64,000 nucleotides of DNA from an uncultured Bacteroidales bacterium (GCA_902792435.1 CADAZN010000007.1:62001-126000), one strand, 5' to 3'; positions 25,579-35,686 are shown, numbered from the stretch's first letter. A program made the numbers and translations. The notes: a model not told the origin generated them from the sequence alone.

Positions 25579-26049
25579 TTACTCAATCATGTAAACTTTC
25601 ATCTCGCCATTGTCGTCAAGTTCCACATTCTTGATAATGACGGGTGTGGGCTTACGCTCAACGTTACCCGACGAAGAGTAGTCGAGTCTCTTGCTCTTTG
25701 TCATCATCGACTCCAGGAACGATTTTGCAACCGACTTGGGCTTCTTTACCTCAGTCACAAGATTCTTTAGTGCTGTCTTGCAAGGGCGGCTCACATAATA
25801 ACGCTTCTTGGCAACGTCGTCGACAAACATTAAGTATCCATTTTCCTTGATTTCAATCACGGTGTTGTCGTTAATCGATGAGCTAACGGCAATGGGAGTT
25901 TGGCCAACGAAGGCTTTATTGGCTTGCTCTACCTTATAGGCGTTTACTTTTTCAGTCTTAGGCTTTGCTTTGGTAGTTTTAGTAACCTTTGCACTGGCCG
26001 TGACACCAATCACCAAGCACAGCAATGTAAATAATAAAATCTTCTTCAT
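25579..26049 (-). CDS. Uncharacterised secreted protein, basic
   Basis: A 156-residue protein with a signal peptide (MKKILLFTLLCLVIGVTASA) and a Lys/Thr-rich linker (KVTKTTKAKPKTEKVNAYKV). The mature part has a short beta-rich domain (NTVIEIKENGYLMFVDDVAKKRYYVSRPC) with a single Cys. I do not recognise the family. It starts 11 bp after the CHASE2 gene on the same strand and is closed by a terminator, so the two form an operon; a periplasmic partner of the CHASE2 sensor is a reasonable guess only. Confidence 0.7.
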   Translation of the reverse strand: MKKILLFTLLCLVIGVTASAKVTKTTKAKPKTEKVNAYKVEQANKAFVGQTPIAVSSSINDNTVIEIKENGYLMFVDDVAKKRYYVSRPCKTALKNLVTEVKKPKSVAKSFLESMMTKSKRLDYSSSGNVERKPTPVIIKNVELDDNGEMKVYMIE

Positions 26050-26059
26050 AATTTATTCT

Positions 26060-27232
26060 TTATTGATTAATTAATGAGTTCTTCAATATCCACCAGTCAT
26101 GCTTTTGTACCAATGCCTTGATGGCCGAAAAGTAGTAGTTTCGAGCCTCCAAAACGAATCCCAACAACACCAAGATGAGCACAGCGTTAAGATAAATGCT
26201 CTTGACAGCAAATGCCTCGGCCAAAGCCCAAGCAACAAGCGCAAAAAATATTATTGTCACAACACGCCGCCCTAAATAGGACTCATCTAAGAACACGCTA
26301 AACGTGTCCTTGCGGCGTTTGAGCCATCTAACACCAACATCGATAATGAGCTCAAAAATGTAGCAAAGCACAAATGCAATGAGCAGGCTCACCCAAGTGC
26401 TGGGGTAAGTGATGTCGCGGTGATTGCGAATAGTCTCTACCGAATAGGCTTGTAGCACTACGCCAGGTATTGTGCCAATTGAGGAGTTCCACAAGTCACT
26501 TTGGTCGGTGGTGCTTCCCACGAGCACAATGTGATCGCTTATCAAGTTTTTGTATTTCGAGATGGAATCATAAGGCACCACATTGAATTCAGTGGCGAAG
26601 TTAATCGTGAGCTTGGTGTGAGGTTTGAGTGATAGACTGTCGAGCGTTGCCGCAATTTCGGCAGGGAATGACTTCATCGACTTGCCATCATAACTTTCCA
26701 AAGTGAGCATTTGCCTGATTGTGTTGCGCTCAAAATTGTCGTCAAGGTTTGTGAAACCCTCTCTCAAGCCGAGGGTGTCGGCAAAGAACGACGACCTCTT
26801 ACTGGCAAACTCGCCCTTTGCATCGTCGTAGTCAAGGAGTTTGGTGCCCCACACAGTGTTCTTGCCCATGTTCATGGCTGTCTCAAAAAGCACCAAGTTG
26901 TCCTCGGGCTCGCCTTTCATGTTGGCAAATACAATATCCACACCCGTTGCCCAAGGTTTTAGCGAATTAATCTGCGCGAGTGTTCTCGCTAGGTTGCCGC
27001 GATTATATTCATCCTTTATGTCGACTATTGTGACATCCTGACTCACGTCGGCATCATTGTGAGCCAACTTTGAGAAAAAGTCGGTCATCGAAACATTGCC
27101 AATCGCTTTGGCCAAGGGATCTAGAAACGGCAAGTTTATCACCACAAGATAACTGAGTCCCACGAGAGCAAACGCCAGCAAGGTGATCATCAAGTGGTCA
27201 ATGTGAAATATGTATTTTAATTTATTCTTCAT
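26060..27232 (-). CDS. CHASE2 domain-containing membrane protein without an output domain
   Basis: A 390-residue membrane protein. One N-terminal helix (about 14-36) is followed by an extracytoplasmic CHASE2 sensory domain (about 60-260; DVTIVDIKDEYNRGNLARTLAQINSL, WATGVDIVFANMKGEPEDN, DHIVLVGSTTDQSDLWNSSIG) and three C-terminal helices (about 275-375). CHASE2 normally sits in front of a histidine kinase, cyclase or serine/threonine kinase; here the protein stops about 15 residues after the last helix, so no output domain exists in this chain. First gene of an operon with the secreted protein at 25579. Ligand unknown. Confidence 0.85.
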   Translation of the reverse strand: MKNKLKYIFHIDHLMITLLAFALVGLSYLVVINLPFLDPLAKAIGNVSMTDFFSKLAHNDADVSQDVTIVDIKDEYNRGNLARTLAQINSLKPWATGVDIVFANMKGEPEDNLVLFETAMNMGKNTVWGTKLLDYDDAKGEFASKRSSFFADTLGLREGFTNLDDNFERNTIRQMLTLESYDGKSMKSFPAEIAATLDSLSLKPHTKLTINFATEFNVVPYDSISKYKNLISDHIVLVGSTTDQSDLWNSSIGTIPGVVLQAYSVETIRNHRDITYPSTWVSLLIAFVLCYIFELIIDVGVRWLKRRKDTFSVFLDESYLGRRVVTIIFFALVAWALAEAFAVKSIYLNAVLILVLLGFVLEARNYYFSAIKALVQKHDWWILKNSLINQ

Positions 27233-27254
27233 AAAATTATCAATAATCCAACTG

Positions 27255-27262
27255 CAAATCTA
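27255..27262 (-). promoter_or_regulatory. -7 box upstream of the CHASE2 gene
   Basis: TAGATTTG on the minus strand, 22 nt before the start codon. No -33 match. Confidence 0.45.
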
Positions 27263-27433
27263 CTGATAAATCTGCAGATTACCTAATTAATTGCTAAATA
27301 ATTAACCAATAGTCTTAATCTTGCTCTTTGTGAAACACCTTTATTTTATGTGGCATTAGTTGAACAATAATGGGTATTCACTTAATTCTTATACATTTGT
27401 AATGGCAAAACATTGTGGTTTGAATGGTAATCA

Positions 27434-27465
27434 TTTGCACATTTGATTACAAAACATTAAATTTG
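27434..27465 (+). promoter_or_regulatory. Promoter of the N-terminal-dockerin gene
   Basis: TTTG at 27434-27437, 20-nt spacer, TAAATTTG at 27458-27465; the ATG at 27496 follows after 30 nt. Confidence 0.75.
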
Positions 27466-27495
27466 CACACTTGAAATAAAAAAAATTAAACAACA

Positions 27496-28995
27496 ATGAA
27501 AAAGATAATTATTGTGGCATTGCTCATGATGTGGGCTGCCACGGGATATTGTGCTAGTGGAATCGCTGGAGATGTTAACGGTGACGGAACTGTGACTGCT
27601 GCCGACATTACTGCGCTCTATAACTTTCTGCTCAACAGCGATGAGAGCAGTGTTGTGAACGGCGACCAGAACGGCGACGGCGTCATCACCAGTGCCGACA
27701 TCACGGCTGTATATGATATTCTCCTGAGTGGTGAGGAACCTGGGCCAGACATCGACGACTTCAATGTTAACGTGGTGTATGATGGCAATAATGCTACTGT
27801 CACAGTTGCCAAGAACATCAAGAACTCTATGACTGTGAAAGTGAATGGTGCGCACGTCAACATCGTTGCCGACCCAGCACTCCAGGATTCAATAATCTAT
27901 AACTTAAGCGGCTCGACAAGCAACGGTTCGTTCTACATGGACGGCGACTACAAGTGCTTTGTCAACCTCACCGACCTCACAATCCACAACCCCGACAGTG
28001 CGGCAATCAACATCGACAATGGCAAGCGCATCGACCTCACTCTCAATGGCACCAACGCCCTGACCGATGCCACTGGCGCGGCTCACAAAGCTTGTCTTTA
28101 CATTAACGGCCACACCGTGATAGCAGGCAGTGGAACATTGACACTCACAGGCAACACTAAGCACGCCTATTTCAGCGACGAGTACACTCGCATCACTGGC
28201 GGAACCATCACCGTGCTCAACTCGGTGAGCGACGGAATGCACGTGAATCAGTACTTCCAGATGGATGGTGGCACCGTTACCATCAACACCACTGGCGGCG
28301 ATGGCATCGACGTGGGATGCACCAAGGATGAAACCGACACCAACAACGGCCAGTTCATCATTAATGGTGGAACTATCGACATTACCACCAGCGCCAGCAC
28401 TGTGAAGGGAATCAAGTGTGAATCGATAATGACTATCGCTGGAGGTAGCATCACGGCCAGAACAAGTGGCGGTGCAATGTATGATGCCACAGTTGACGAC
28501 GTCAGCAGTTGTGCGGCCATCAAGTGCGATAGCACGTTCAACATGACCGACGGCACCATCTACCTCATCAGCACCGGCATTGGAGGTAAAGGCTTGAATA
28601 CCGATGGCAGCGTGAACATCAGCGGCGGCACATTCACCGCTGTGACAACGGGCGATGTCTATGAGTACTCATCAACCAGCGACACCAAGGCTGGAGGAAT
28701 CAAGGCCGACGGAACCATCATTATTAGCGGTGGCACAGTGAAGGTCGCTGCTAGCAAATGGGATGCTCGCGCTTTCAACGGCAAGTGCGGATTCTTCACC
28801 AACGGTGGCTACATCCTTGGCATAGGCGGTAAGTCGTCGACAGTGAGTCCTGGCTACACCCAGACCTACAAATACTTGCGCAACCAGGTGGTTACCGGTG
28901 GCACAACCTATACTGCCGAGGGCGTTTCTTTCGATATCCCCTCGTTCTACAACAACGCTGCCGCCCTTGTAGTCGTTTCTACTCCTAATCTTTAA
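27496..28995 (+). CDS. Secreted Cthe_2159-type (carbohydrate-binding domain) protein with N-terminal dockerin-like pair
   Basis: A 499-residue exported protein. Signal peptide 1-20. Residues about 24-85 are a dockerin-like pair placed at the N-terminus (AGDVNGDGTVTAADITALY, NGDQNGDGVITSADITAVY). Residues about 90-499 resemble the Cthe_2159 family of calcium-binding parallel beta-helices that bind cellulose or pectin-like polysaccharides: repeated coils such as GGTITVLNSVSDGMHVNQ, GGTVTINTTGGDGIDVGC, GGTIDITTSASTVKGIKCES and GGSITARTSGGAMYDATVDD. No catalytic residues recognised; a binding protein is more likely than an enzyme. Own promoter. Confidence 0.88.
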   Translation: MKKIIIVALLMMWAATGYCASGIAGDVNGDGTVTAADITALYNFLLNSDESSVVNGDQNGDGVITSADITAVYDILLSGEEPGPDIDDFNVNVVYDGNNATVTVAKNIKNSMTVKVNGAHVNIVADPALQDSIIYNLSGSTSNGSFYMDGDYKCFVNLTDLTIHNPDSAAINIDNGKRIDLTLNGTNALTDATGAAHKACLYINGHTVIAGSGTLTLTGNTKHAYFSDEYTRITGGTITVLNSVSDGMHVNQYFQMDGGTVTINTTGGDGIDVGCTKDETDTNNGQFIINGGTIDITTSASTVKGIKCESIMTIAGGSITARTSGGAMYDATVDDVSSCAAIKCDSTFNMTDGTIYLISTGIGGKGLNTDGSVNISGGTFTAVTTGDVYEYSSTSDTKAGGIKADGTIIISGGTVKVAASKWDARAFNGKCGFFTNGGYILGIGGKSSTVSPGYTQTYKYLRNQVVTGGTTYTAEGVSFDIPSFYNNAAALVVVSTPNL

Positions 28996-29006
28996 AGCTT
29001 CATTCT

Positions 29007-29054
29007 TACTCCCGAATTAGCAATCAAAACACTGTAATGGCCAATTCGGGAGTA
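29007..29054. repeat. Inverted repeat between the genes at 27496 and 29103
   Basis: 12-bp perfect inverted repeat (TACTCCCGAATT at 29007-29018, complement at 29043-29054), loop 24 nt. No T-run follows on either strand. It overlaps the ATG at 29037, arguing that this upstream ATG is not the true start of the next gene. Confidence 0.6.
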
Positions 29055-29102
29055 AAAACTATTGAAACACCCATAATTTGCCTTATTAATAACTTTACTA
29101 TT

Positions 29103-30215
29103 ATGATTACTCCTCAAAACAAAAGATTGAATACTACTTTTTTAGTGGCATTGCTGCTAGCGACTTTTCCTGCCATGGCGATGACCGACATCATTGAGAC
29201 GCGCGGCCAAAAGCTTAAATACACGTTCTCGGGAGGCACTCTAACCGAAATGGACGGAAACATCTCCTATGATCAAAGCGGAAAAAACGTCAGAAACTCT
29301 CAGGACTTTGTCTTCGAGACCGATAGAGGCGCTACCATCACTGTCAAGGGTGAGAATGCTGGCAGCAGCGTCAAGAAAGGTGGCAACTATTGGATAATGG
29401 CTTCTTATCAAGTCTTTGATGCCAATAATAAAGCTATCACCAAAAAATCGCAAAAGAACGAGAAGAACAGTACAGTGGGATTTAATGCCCCGTTGCCTGA
29501 CGGTGCTGCCAAGGCTGTTGTCGAATTGAGTTTTAAAAGAGCTGATGTGACCATATTTCTCACAGCCACATTCAAAGTGAAAAATTCGAAGAGTAGCAGT
29601 GATAACAGTTCAAATTCAAGTGCAAAATCTCAGAGGAGCCGGCTCAGCATCAGTGGAGAGAAGGGTGGACACAAATATGTCGACTTGGGGCTGAGTGTGC
29701 TGTGGGCAAGATGCAACGTTGGCGCAGCCTATCCTGAAAACTCTGGCAAATATTTTTGTTGGGGCGAAGGTCAAGGAAATAAAAGTAAGCCTTACAAGCA
29801 AGAATACTGCTCAACCTACGACAAGCCCATAGGTGACATTAAAGGGCATTCGGTTTATGATGCTGCAACTGTTAATTGGAAGAACGGTTGGCGCATGCCC
29901 ACTCGCGATGAGATGAAAGAGCTTATCAATAAATGCAAGTGGCAATGGGATCAAATCAATGGCAACAAAGGATTCCTTGTAACCGGTCCTAACGGCAACA
30001 CCATTTTCTTGCCGGCAGCTGGATGCATATACCCAGCAGGGTTAGGCGAAGTCGACACGCAAGGATATTATTGGACATCGACGCCCTACACTAAGCACGA
30101 CCGCAGTTCTTACCGCCTTCATATTGGTCTTGAGAACAATAAGCCATTTTACAATTCAGGCTATGGATTACGCTTTAGGGGGCACACAATTCGTGCGGTC
30201 CTAAAGAAGAAATGA
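29103..30215 (+). CDS. Secreted protein with Fib_succ_major-like C-terminal domain
   Basis: About 370 residues from the ATG at 29103 (MITPQNKRLNTTFLVALLLATFPAMA signal peptide); an in-frame ATG at 29037 would add 22 residues that disrupt the signal. The N-terminal half is a beta-rich domain (about 25-165) of unknown type. A Ser/Asn-rich linker (SSSDNSSNSSAKS) leads to a C-terminal domain typical of the Fibrobacter succinogenes major paralogous type common in Bacteroidales: YVDLGLSVLWARCNVGA, NGWRMPTRDEMKELI, GYYWTSTPY, IRAVLKKK. Function unknown, surface or secreted. Followed by a strong terminator. Confidence 0.75.
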   Translation: MITPQNKRLNTTFLVALLLATFPAMAMTDIIETRGQKLKYTFSGGTLTEMDGNISYDQSGKNVRNSQDFVFETDRGATITVKGENAGSSVKKGGNYWIMASYQVFDANNKAITKKSQKNEKNSTVGFNAPLPDGAAKAVVELSFKRADVTIFLTATFKVKNSKSSSDNSSNSSAKSQRSRLSISGEKGGHKYVDLGLSVLWARCNVGAAYPENSGKYFCWGEGQGNKSKPYKQEYCSTYDKPIGDIKGHSVYDAATVNWKNGWRMPTRDEMKELINKCKWQWDQINGNKGFLVTGPNGNTIFLPAAGCIYPAGLGEVDTQGYYWTSTPYTKHDRSSYRLHIGLENNKPFYNSGYGLRFRGHTIRAVLKKK

Positions 30216-30237
30216 CCAAGTAACTCATTGAAATTAG

Positions 30238-30278
30238 GTGTGTGTCAAAAATGTCATTTTTTTGGCACACACTTTTTA
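30238..30278 (+). terminator. Terminator after the Fib_succ_major-like gene
   Basis: 14-bp stem with one G-T pair (30238-30251 with 30259-30272), loop 7 nt, followed by TTTTT. Confidence 0.85.
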
Positions 30279-30595
30279 TATGTAATAATTTTAATAATTT
30301 GCTACCTAACAAAGAAAGTGATATTTAAGTTAAAAGTGTTAATTTTGGGTGGAAAAGTTCTCAATAGTCGTCCAAAATGTTAAGAATGGTAAAAAATAGT
30401 AGTTAATGCTAAAAAATCAAAAAAATGTCAATTTTCTTATTTATTATTAATGTGTTTTCAAAATTTATTTTTAAGTTTGTAAAGTGAATATATTTTACCT
30501 ATTTTGTGTCACATTGTAACACGTGAAGACAAAAGAAAACGCCATAAATAAAAAGACAATTGAAAAACAAAAATATCAATAAACATTAAGTAATT
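30279..30595 (+). promoter_or_regulatory. AT-rich leader with probable promoter of the susCD operon
   Basis: No ORF. TTTG at 30476-30479, 20-nt spacer and TATTTTG at 30500-30506 (one T short of the consensus) give a likely start about 80 nt before the susC ATG. A palindrome-like CACATTGTAACACGTG lies at 30510-30525, just past the box. No adjacent regulator gene was found. Confidence 0.45.
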
Positions 30596-33500
30596 ATGAG
30601 AAAACAGCTACTACTACTGTTATTTTCCATCATCGCGATGACGGGCTATGCCCGTATTGTGACGGGAGTAGTTACTCAAAAGAGCGACGGCGAGACCATC
30701 ATTGGAGCGTCGGTGCAGGTAAAGGGTACTACTCGTGGCACGGCCACCGACCTTGACGGAAAATACACTATTGAGGTCAACGACGGCGAAGTCCTCGAGA
30801 TCTCTTATGTGGGAATGAACCCTGTCTCAATCAAGGTTAGTGGCCAAAAAGTCATCAACGTTGAGCTCGAGGACAATTCCCAAGTGCTACAAGAAGTTGT
30901 GGTGACTGCCTATGGTCAAACTCAGGAGAAGAAAAAACTGAACTTCGCAGTTCAGTCGCTGAGCAGCGACCAGGTTGCTGCTGGTGGTTCAGCCAACTTT
31001 GCCAACTCCCTTCAAGGTAAGGTTGCCGGCTTGCAGGTTGCTACGGGCGGTGGCTCTCCCAACTCGTCAACCCAAGTCATCATCCGAGCCATCAGTTCAA
31101 TTCACAATGGACAGAACAATGAACCGCTGATGGTTGTCGATGGTGTGGCGATTCGCGGTAGAGCTTCGACGCTTGCCGACATCAACCCCGACGATATCGA
31201 GACCATGAGCGTGCTCAAGGGCGCTGCAGCTAGCGCACTCTATGGCCAGGAAGGTGCCAATGGCGTTATCCTTATCACCACCAAGAGCGGTTCAAGAGAC
31301 GGCTCTATCAAGGTTGACGCAAGCGCCACAGTCGAGATTAGCAACTGTATGCGAGTGCCCAAGCTGCAGAGCATGTTTGCCCCTGGTTCTAAAGGCTTTT
31401 ATGTAGAGAACAGCGGCGGTGGCGGCTGGGGACCTTACATTCAGCCCGATCAGACCATCTATGACAACCTGGGCGACTTCCTGGGCACTGGCGTGATGCA
31501 GAAGTACAGCGTGTCGGCCTCGGGTGGTACCGAGAAGTTCAACTCCTATGCCTCGGTGGCCTACATGCTCAACGAGGGTGTTGTTCCCAAGGACTATAAG
31601 AATCAAATCACAGCGTTCTTGAAAGGGCAGTACAAGCCATCGGAGCAAGTCACAATCCAGATGTCGCTGAACTTCGTCAACACCAAGTCGCGAGGCTTTG
31701 GAAACTCGATGTCGACAATCTACAACTGGGGCCGCAACTTCAATATGGCCGACTATATCACTCCTAATGGCACCGTCAACTGGGCGAGCCGCTACGACCA
31801 CTGGGAACTGCTGCTCGACACACAGCGCATAGGCGCCACAGTCTCGCCCTACTACGGCCGCTATCTCGACAAGAGCGAGACCGAGAGCAACCGCTTCATG
31901 CTCAACGGCCAGGTTGCCTACGAGCCCATCAAGGGACTCGTGTTCACCGGCAAGGTGGGTTATGACAAGGGCTACTCGATGTATGACTCTTACACGGTGC
32001 CACGCCTCTATGAGAGCGACTTCGTCGACTACTCCAATCAGGAGGTTCAAGACCGCATGAACGAGAATAAAGACCGCCTGGGATCTTATTCATTCCAGCC
32101 CTCTCGCGGCCAACAGCTCACTCTTCAATTCTTTGCCAACTACACTCACACGTTTGCCGAGGATTTCAATTTCAACGTCTTCTACGGCATGGAGTATCGC
32201 AAGAGCACTAGTGTTGATGCCAACATGGGAGCCTATGAGTTCATGCTCCAGGATTCTCATGGCGACGGCTTCTACAGCTGGCAGAACCTCAACGATGAGA
32301 CCTACCGCACTCACGGAATAACACTGTATCACTCCTCTTGGAACAAATATGGTTACTTTGGTGAGGTGCGATTTGACTATAAGGGCGTCGCCCAGATTTC
32401 AGGAACCTGGCGTCACGATGGTTCTTCTCGATTCAAGCAGAACTACAAGACCAGCTACTTCTATCCATCAGTTACCGCCGGTGTAATCTTCAGCGAGCTC
32501 TTCCACTTGACCAACAACTGGTTCAGCTATGGTAAGCTGCGTGGTAACTGGGCTAAGGTTGGTAAGGACTGTCCTGCCTATGCGTTTACCGATACCTTCA
32601 AGCAGTGGACCACTTTTCCCGACCCTGGTTATGGCATCGACCCAACCACTTCGCGCGCAATCGCGCTTGAGCCCGAGATGACAAGCTCTTGGGAGATTGG
32701 TGCCGACCTGCGATTCTTCAACAGCCGCACACGCCTCGATATTGCCTACTACTCGACCACTGTCGACAACCAAATCGTGAGTGTGCGTGTGTCGCCATCA
32801 TCGGGAACAATCTTGCAGACCCGCAACGAGGGTTCGGTTCAAAACCGTGGTCTTGAGGTGACTCTGGCGCAAGACATCATCCGCAGCCACGACTTTGACT
32901 GGACTGCTACACTCAACTACTCGTTCAACCGTGGCAAGGTGACCCGCCTTCCCGAGGATGTAATTGAGATTCAAGGAACCCAATATGGCGACATCTTCCC
33001 TGTTGCCCGTCTTAATGGCTCATCGACTGGTCTCTCGGGTAAGGACTACATGCGTGACCCCGACGGCAACGTGATTTGCAACGCCGATGGTTATCCACTC
33101 ATCGACCCCGCCAAGGGAATCTACATCGGTAACCGCGAGCCTGACTTCCTGTTAGGTCTTGGTTCAAACTTCCGCTGGAAGAATCTCTCGGCATCGTTCC
33201 TCTTTGACTGCCGCAAGGGTGGTGATGTTGCCAACGTTACAGGCCGCAGCCTTATCACCAACGGCATGAACCACCTGTTTGACAAATATCGCAACCGTGA
33301 GATTATATTCAATGGTGTTGTTGACAATGGTGATGGAACCTACTCACCTAACCGCACTCCAGTCATTCTTGACTCCAACTTCATCAACACCTATTTCAGT
33401 ACTGTATCGTCCAATTTCATTGAGGACGGTTCCTACATCCGCTTGAGTTATGTGACCCTGGGTTATGACTTCACAAGTCACCTCAAGAAAGGATGTCCCA

Positions 33501-33676
33501 TCAAGCACTTGAGCCTTAACTGCACCGGCCGAAACCTGTTCCTGCTCACCAAGTACACAGGCAACGACCCAGCTATCCTGGCTGCAGTGAGTGGTGGTAC
33601 TGGTGGCATGGGTATCGACAACTACAACGTGCCCGCTACTCGTAGCTTTAACTTCACATTGAAGGCATCATTCTAA
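30596..33676 (+). CDS. SusC/RagA family TonB-linked outer-membrane transporter
   Basis: A 1026-residue TonB-dependent transporter. Signal peptide 1-19; carboxypeptidase-regulatory-like domain about 20-95 (VTGVVTQKSDGETIIGASVQ); plug about 100-225 with the SusC signatures LQEVVVTAYG, PLMVVDGVAI, DIETMSVLKGAAASALYGQEGANGVILITTKSG (given here in pieces); barrel to the C-terminal FNFTLKASF ending in Phe. There is no N-terminal STN signalling domain, so it is not wired to an anti-sigma factor. It forms an operon with the SusD protein (gap 15-24 bp) and two lipoproteins. Substrate cannot be deduced; no glycosidase lies in this operon. Confidence 0.95.
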   Translation: MRKQLLLLLFSIIAMTGYARIVTGVVTQKSDGETIIGASVQVKGTTRGTATDLDGKYTIEVNDGEVLEISYVGMNPVSIKVSGQKVINVELEDNSQVLQEVVVTAYGQTQEKKKLNFAVQSLSSDQVAAGGSANFANSLQGKVAGLQVATGGGSPNSSTQVIIRAISSIHNGQNNEPLMVVDGVAIRGRASTLADINPDDIETMSVLKGAAASALYGQEGANGVILITTKSGSRDGSIKVDASATVEISNCMRVPKLQSMFAPGSKGFYVENSGGGGWGPYIQPDQTIYDNLGDFLGTGVMQKYSVSASGGTEKFNSYASVAYMLNEGVVPKDYKNQITAFLKGQYKPSEQVTIQMSLNFVNTKSRGFGNSMSTIYNWGRNFNMADYITPNGTVNWASRYDHWELLLDTQRIGATVSPYYGRYLDKSETESNRFMLNGQVAYEPIKGLVFTGKVGYDKGYSMYDSYTVPRLYESDFVDYSNQEVQDRMNENKDRLGSYSFQPSRGQQLTLQFFANYTHTFAEDFNFNVFYGMEYRKSTSVDANMGAYEFMLQDSHGDGFYSWQNLNDETYRTHGITLYHSSWNKYGYFGEVRFDYKGVAQISGTWRHDGSSRFKQNYKTSYFYPSVTAGVIFSELFHLTNNWFSYGKLRGNWAKVGKDCPAYAFTDTFKQWTTFPDPGYGIDPTTSRAIALEPEMTSSWEIGADLRFFNSRTRLDIAYYSTTVDNQIVSVRVSPSSGTILQTRNEGSVQNRGLEVTLAQDIIRSHDFDWTATLNYSFNRGKVTRLPEDVIEIQGTQYGDIFPVARLNGSSTGLSGKDYMRDPDGNVICNADGYPLIDPAKGIYIGNREPDFLLGLGSNFRWKNLSASFLFDCRKGGDVANVTGRSLITNGMNHLFDKYRNREIIFNGVVDNGDGTYSPNRTPVILDSNFINTYFSTVSSNFIEDGSYIRLSYVTLGYDFTSHLKKGCPIKHLSLNCTGRNLFLLTKYTGNDPAILAAVSGGTGGMGIDNYNVPATRSFNFTLKASF

Positions 33677-33700
33677 TCACACTTGTAAAACATGGATATT

Positions 33701-35638
33701 ATGAACAAAGTAAAGATATTTGCCCTGTTGCTTCTCACCAGCATTATTGGTGTGAGTTGCGAAGATATTCTTGACGACAATGTGAACCCCGATAAGGCTC
33801 ACTCGATAAATGTTCAGGTAGCATTGCCAGTTGTGGTTTTCTATGCCCAGCAAATCAATTATGACCATGCCGAGTATTACAACTACTTCTCGCAGTTCCT
33901 CACCACTGGCGGCAAGAGCTCGGTGGGTGCCTATTCCTACAAGTGCGAATGGGAGATGCTTACCATGAACCGTCACCCACAGTGGCGCCGCCACTTCTAC
34001 GATATTGGCGTTAATGCCAAAAACTTGATACAATATTCTCAAGAAATCGGTTCACCTAACTATGAGCTTATTGCACGCACCATCAGGTTGATGTCAACCC
34101 AGTTGACTACCGACGCCTTTGGCGACATGCCACGCTCACAGGCCTATTTGAGTAATGCTCCTACCTACGACACTCAGGCGAGCATCTACAAGTGGATGTT
34201 TGAGGAGGCCGACGAGTTGATTTCTCTCTATGAGAATCCCGACTATGCACAAAATGAGCACAATCTGGAGATTGATGCAGCTCAAGATCGTGTGTATGCT
34301 GGCGACCTCGAGAAGTGGAAAGGCCTCGTCTATGCTATCAAGGCACGCTTGTTGCTGCGCAACATCCCAAATGTTGACCGCAGCCCAGCCATGTGCCAGA
34401 AGATTATCGCTGCTGCCGACGCTGCCATCAACCAGTGGCGCAAGGGCGACCTCCTGTACGGCAGCTGGTTTGGCAATGAGCCTCGCTATAACTTCCAGGA
34501 AGGCACCGGTACCGAGAACTGCGTTTGGAGCCTCTCAAAGCCTGTAATCAACAGTTGGGAGTCGCGCTCCAACCTGCTCGATGCGGCCATTCCAAGCAAG
34601 TACTTCATGGTAGATGTGCTAGGTATCAGCGCCCCCGACAATGAGCGTTACTGCGGAACTTACAATGGTGGTACCGCATCGAGCTTCCAAGGCTATGCCA
34701 ACGACCCCCGCTGCGTGCTGCTGATGATTCCACGCACAGGACCTCAATCGCTTAGCAACACCACAGCACAGGTCATCAAGATGCGTTGGCTGGAGAACAA
34801 TATCGGTATGAGCACCAGCTATAAGATTGCCAACTATCCCAACCTGTATATGGGAGCTTATTGCGGCGACCGTGCTGCCTACAACCCCATCTTCACGATG
34901 GAAGAGCTCTACTTCATCAAGGCCGAAGCAACCTACTGGCTGGGCAACAAAGCCGAGGCTTGCGCACTTGCCAAGGAGGCTACTGAGCACAACATTGAGC
35001 GACATCTGGAGTTCTTCCTCAATAAGTATCCTAACCCCAACTATAACGAGAGCACCGACAACAAGTATCCCGGCCAATGCACCGTCAGTGGCACGCCAGG
35101 CTACACTCAGGCTCAGTATTGGGAGGGTCAAATGAACTCCTTCCTCAACAACGAGGAATACTACACCTATACTTATAAGCCCGATGGCTCTATCAACAAA
35201 GCCACACTGCGCGTTCCCAAGGTGACCGACCGCGGCAACAAGCACTGGTTCTTCAACCCCTCGGAGTACACCCTCAGCGACCTGATGATTCAAAAGTATG
35301 TCGCTATGGTTTACCAACCCGAGATGTGGACCGACATGCGCCGCTACCACTACAGCAACAAGCGCAACAACTACGGTATTGGCGATGCTAACGAGATTAT
35401 CTATCCCAACCTGCGTCGTCCCTACAACCTCTATGCTGCTTATTGGGTAGACGGCTTGACCGAGGCCCAGAAGGAGAACACTTGGATTCAGCGCTTGAAC
35501 TACGACCCCGAGACCGAGGAGAAATACAACCGCTCGGAGTTGCAGCGCCTGGGCGCCTACAAGAACTACAAGTGGTTGCAGGAACCAATGATTTGGTCGC
35601 ACGCCTACGGTGAAGTGACTTCGCTCACCGCCGAATAA
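33701..35638 (+). CDS. SusD/RagB family nutrient-binding outer-membrane lipoprotein
   Basis: About 645 residues. I start at the ATG at 33701 (MNKVKIFALLLLTSIIGVSC); another at 33692 adds three residues. Lipobox IGVSC, mature N-terminal Cys anchors it to the outer membrane as the lid of SusC. The segments LDDNVNPDKAHS and TTDAFGDMPRSQAY are typical of the SusD-like_2 subgroup; TPR-like helices follow, and EELYFIKAEATYWLG is the conserved helix before the C-terminus. Pairs with the preceding SusC. Confidence 0.92.
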   Translation: MNKVKIFALLLLTSIIGVSCEDILDDNVNPDKAHSINVQVALPVVVFYAQQINYDHAEYYNYFSQFLTTGGKSSVGAYSYKCEWEMLTMNRHPQWRRHFYDIGVNAKNLIQYSQEIGSPNYELIARTIRLMSTQLTTDAFGDMPRSQAYLSNAPTYDTQASIYKWMFEEADELISLYENPDYAQNEHNLEIDAAQDRVYAGDLEKWKGLVYAIKARLLLRNIPNVDRSPAMCQKIIAAADAAINQWRKGDLLYGSWFGNEPRYNFQEGTGTENCVWSLSKPVINSWESRSNLLDAAIPSKYFMVDVLGISAPDNERYCGTYNGGTASSFQGYANDPRCVLLMIPRTGPQSLSNTTAQVIKMRWLENNIGMSTSYKIANYPNLYMGAYCGDRAAYNPIFTMEELYFIKAEATYWLGNKAEACALAKEATEHNIERHLEFFLNKYPNPNYNESTDNKYPGQCTVSGTPGYTQAQYWEGQMNSFLNNEEYYTYTYKPDGSINKATLRVPKVTDRGNKHWFFNPSEYTLSDLMIQKYVAMVYQPEMWTDMRRYHYSNKRNNYGIGDANEIIYPNLRRPYNLYAAYWVDGLTEAQKENTWIQRLNYDPETEEKYNRSELQRLGAYKNYKWLQEPMIWSHAYGEVTSLTAE

Positions 35639-35686
35639 TGACCACATGACTTGATTAATAATTGTAACACGATTATAAACACTATT

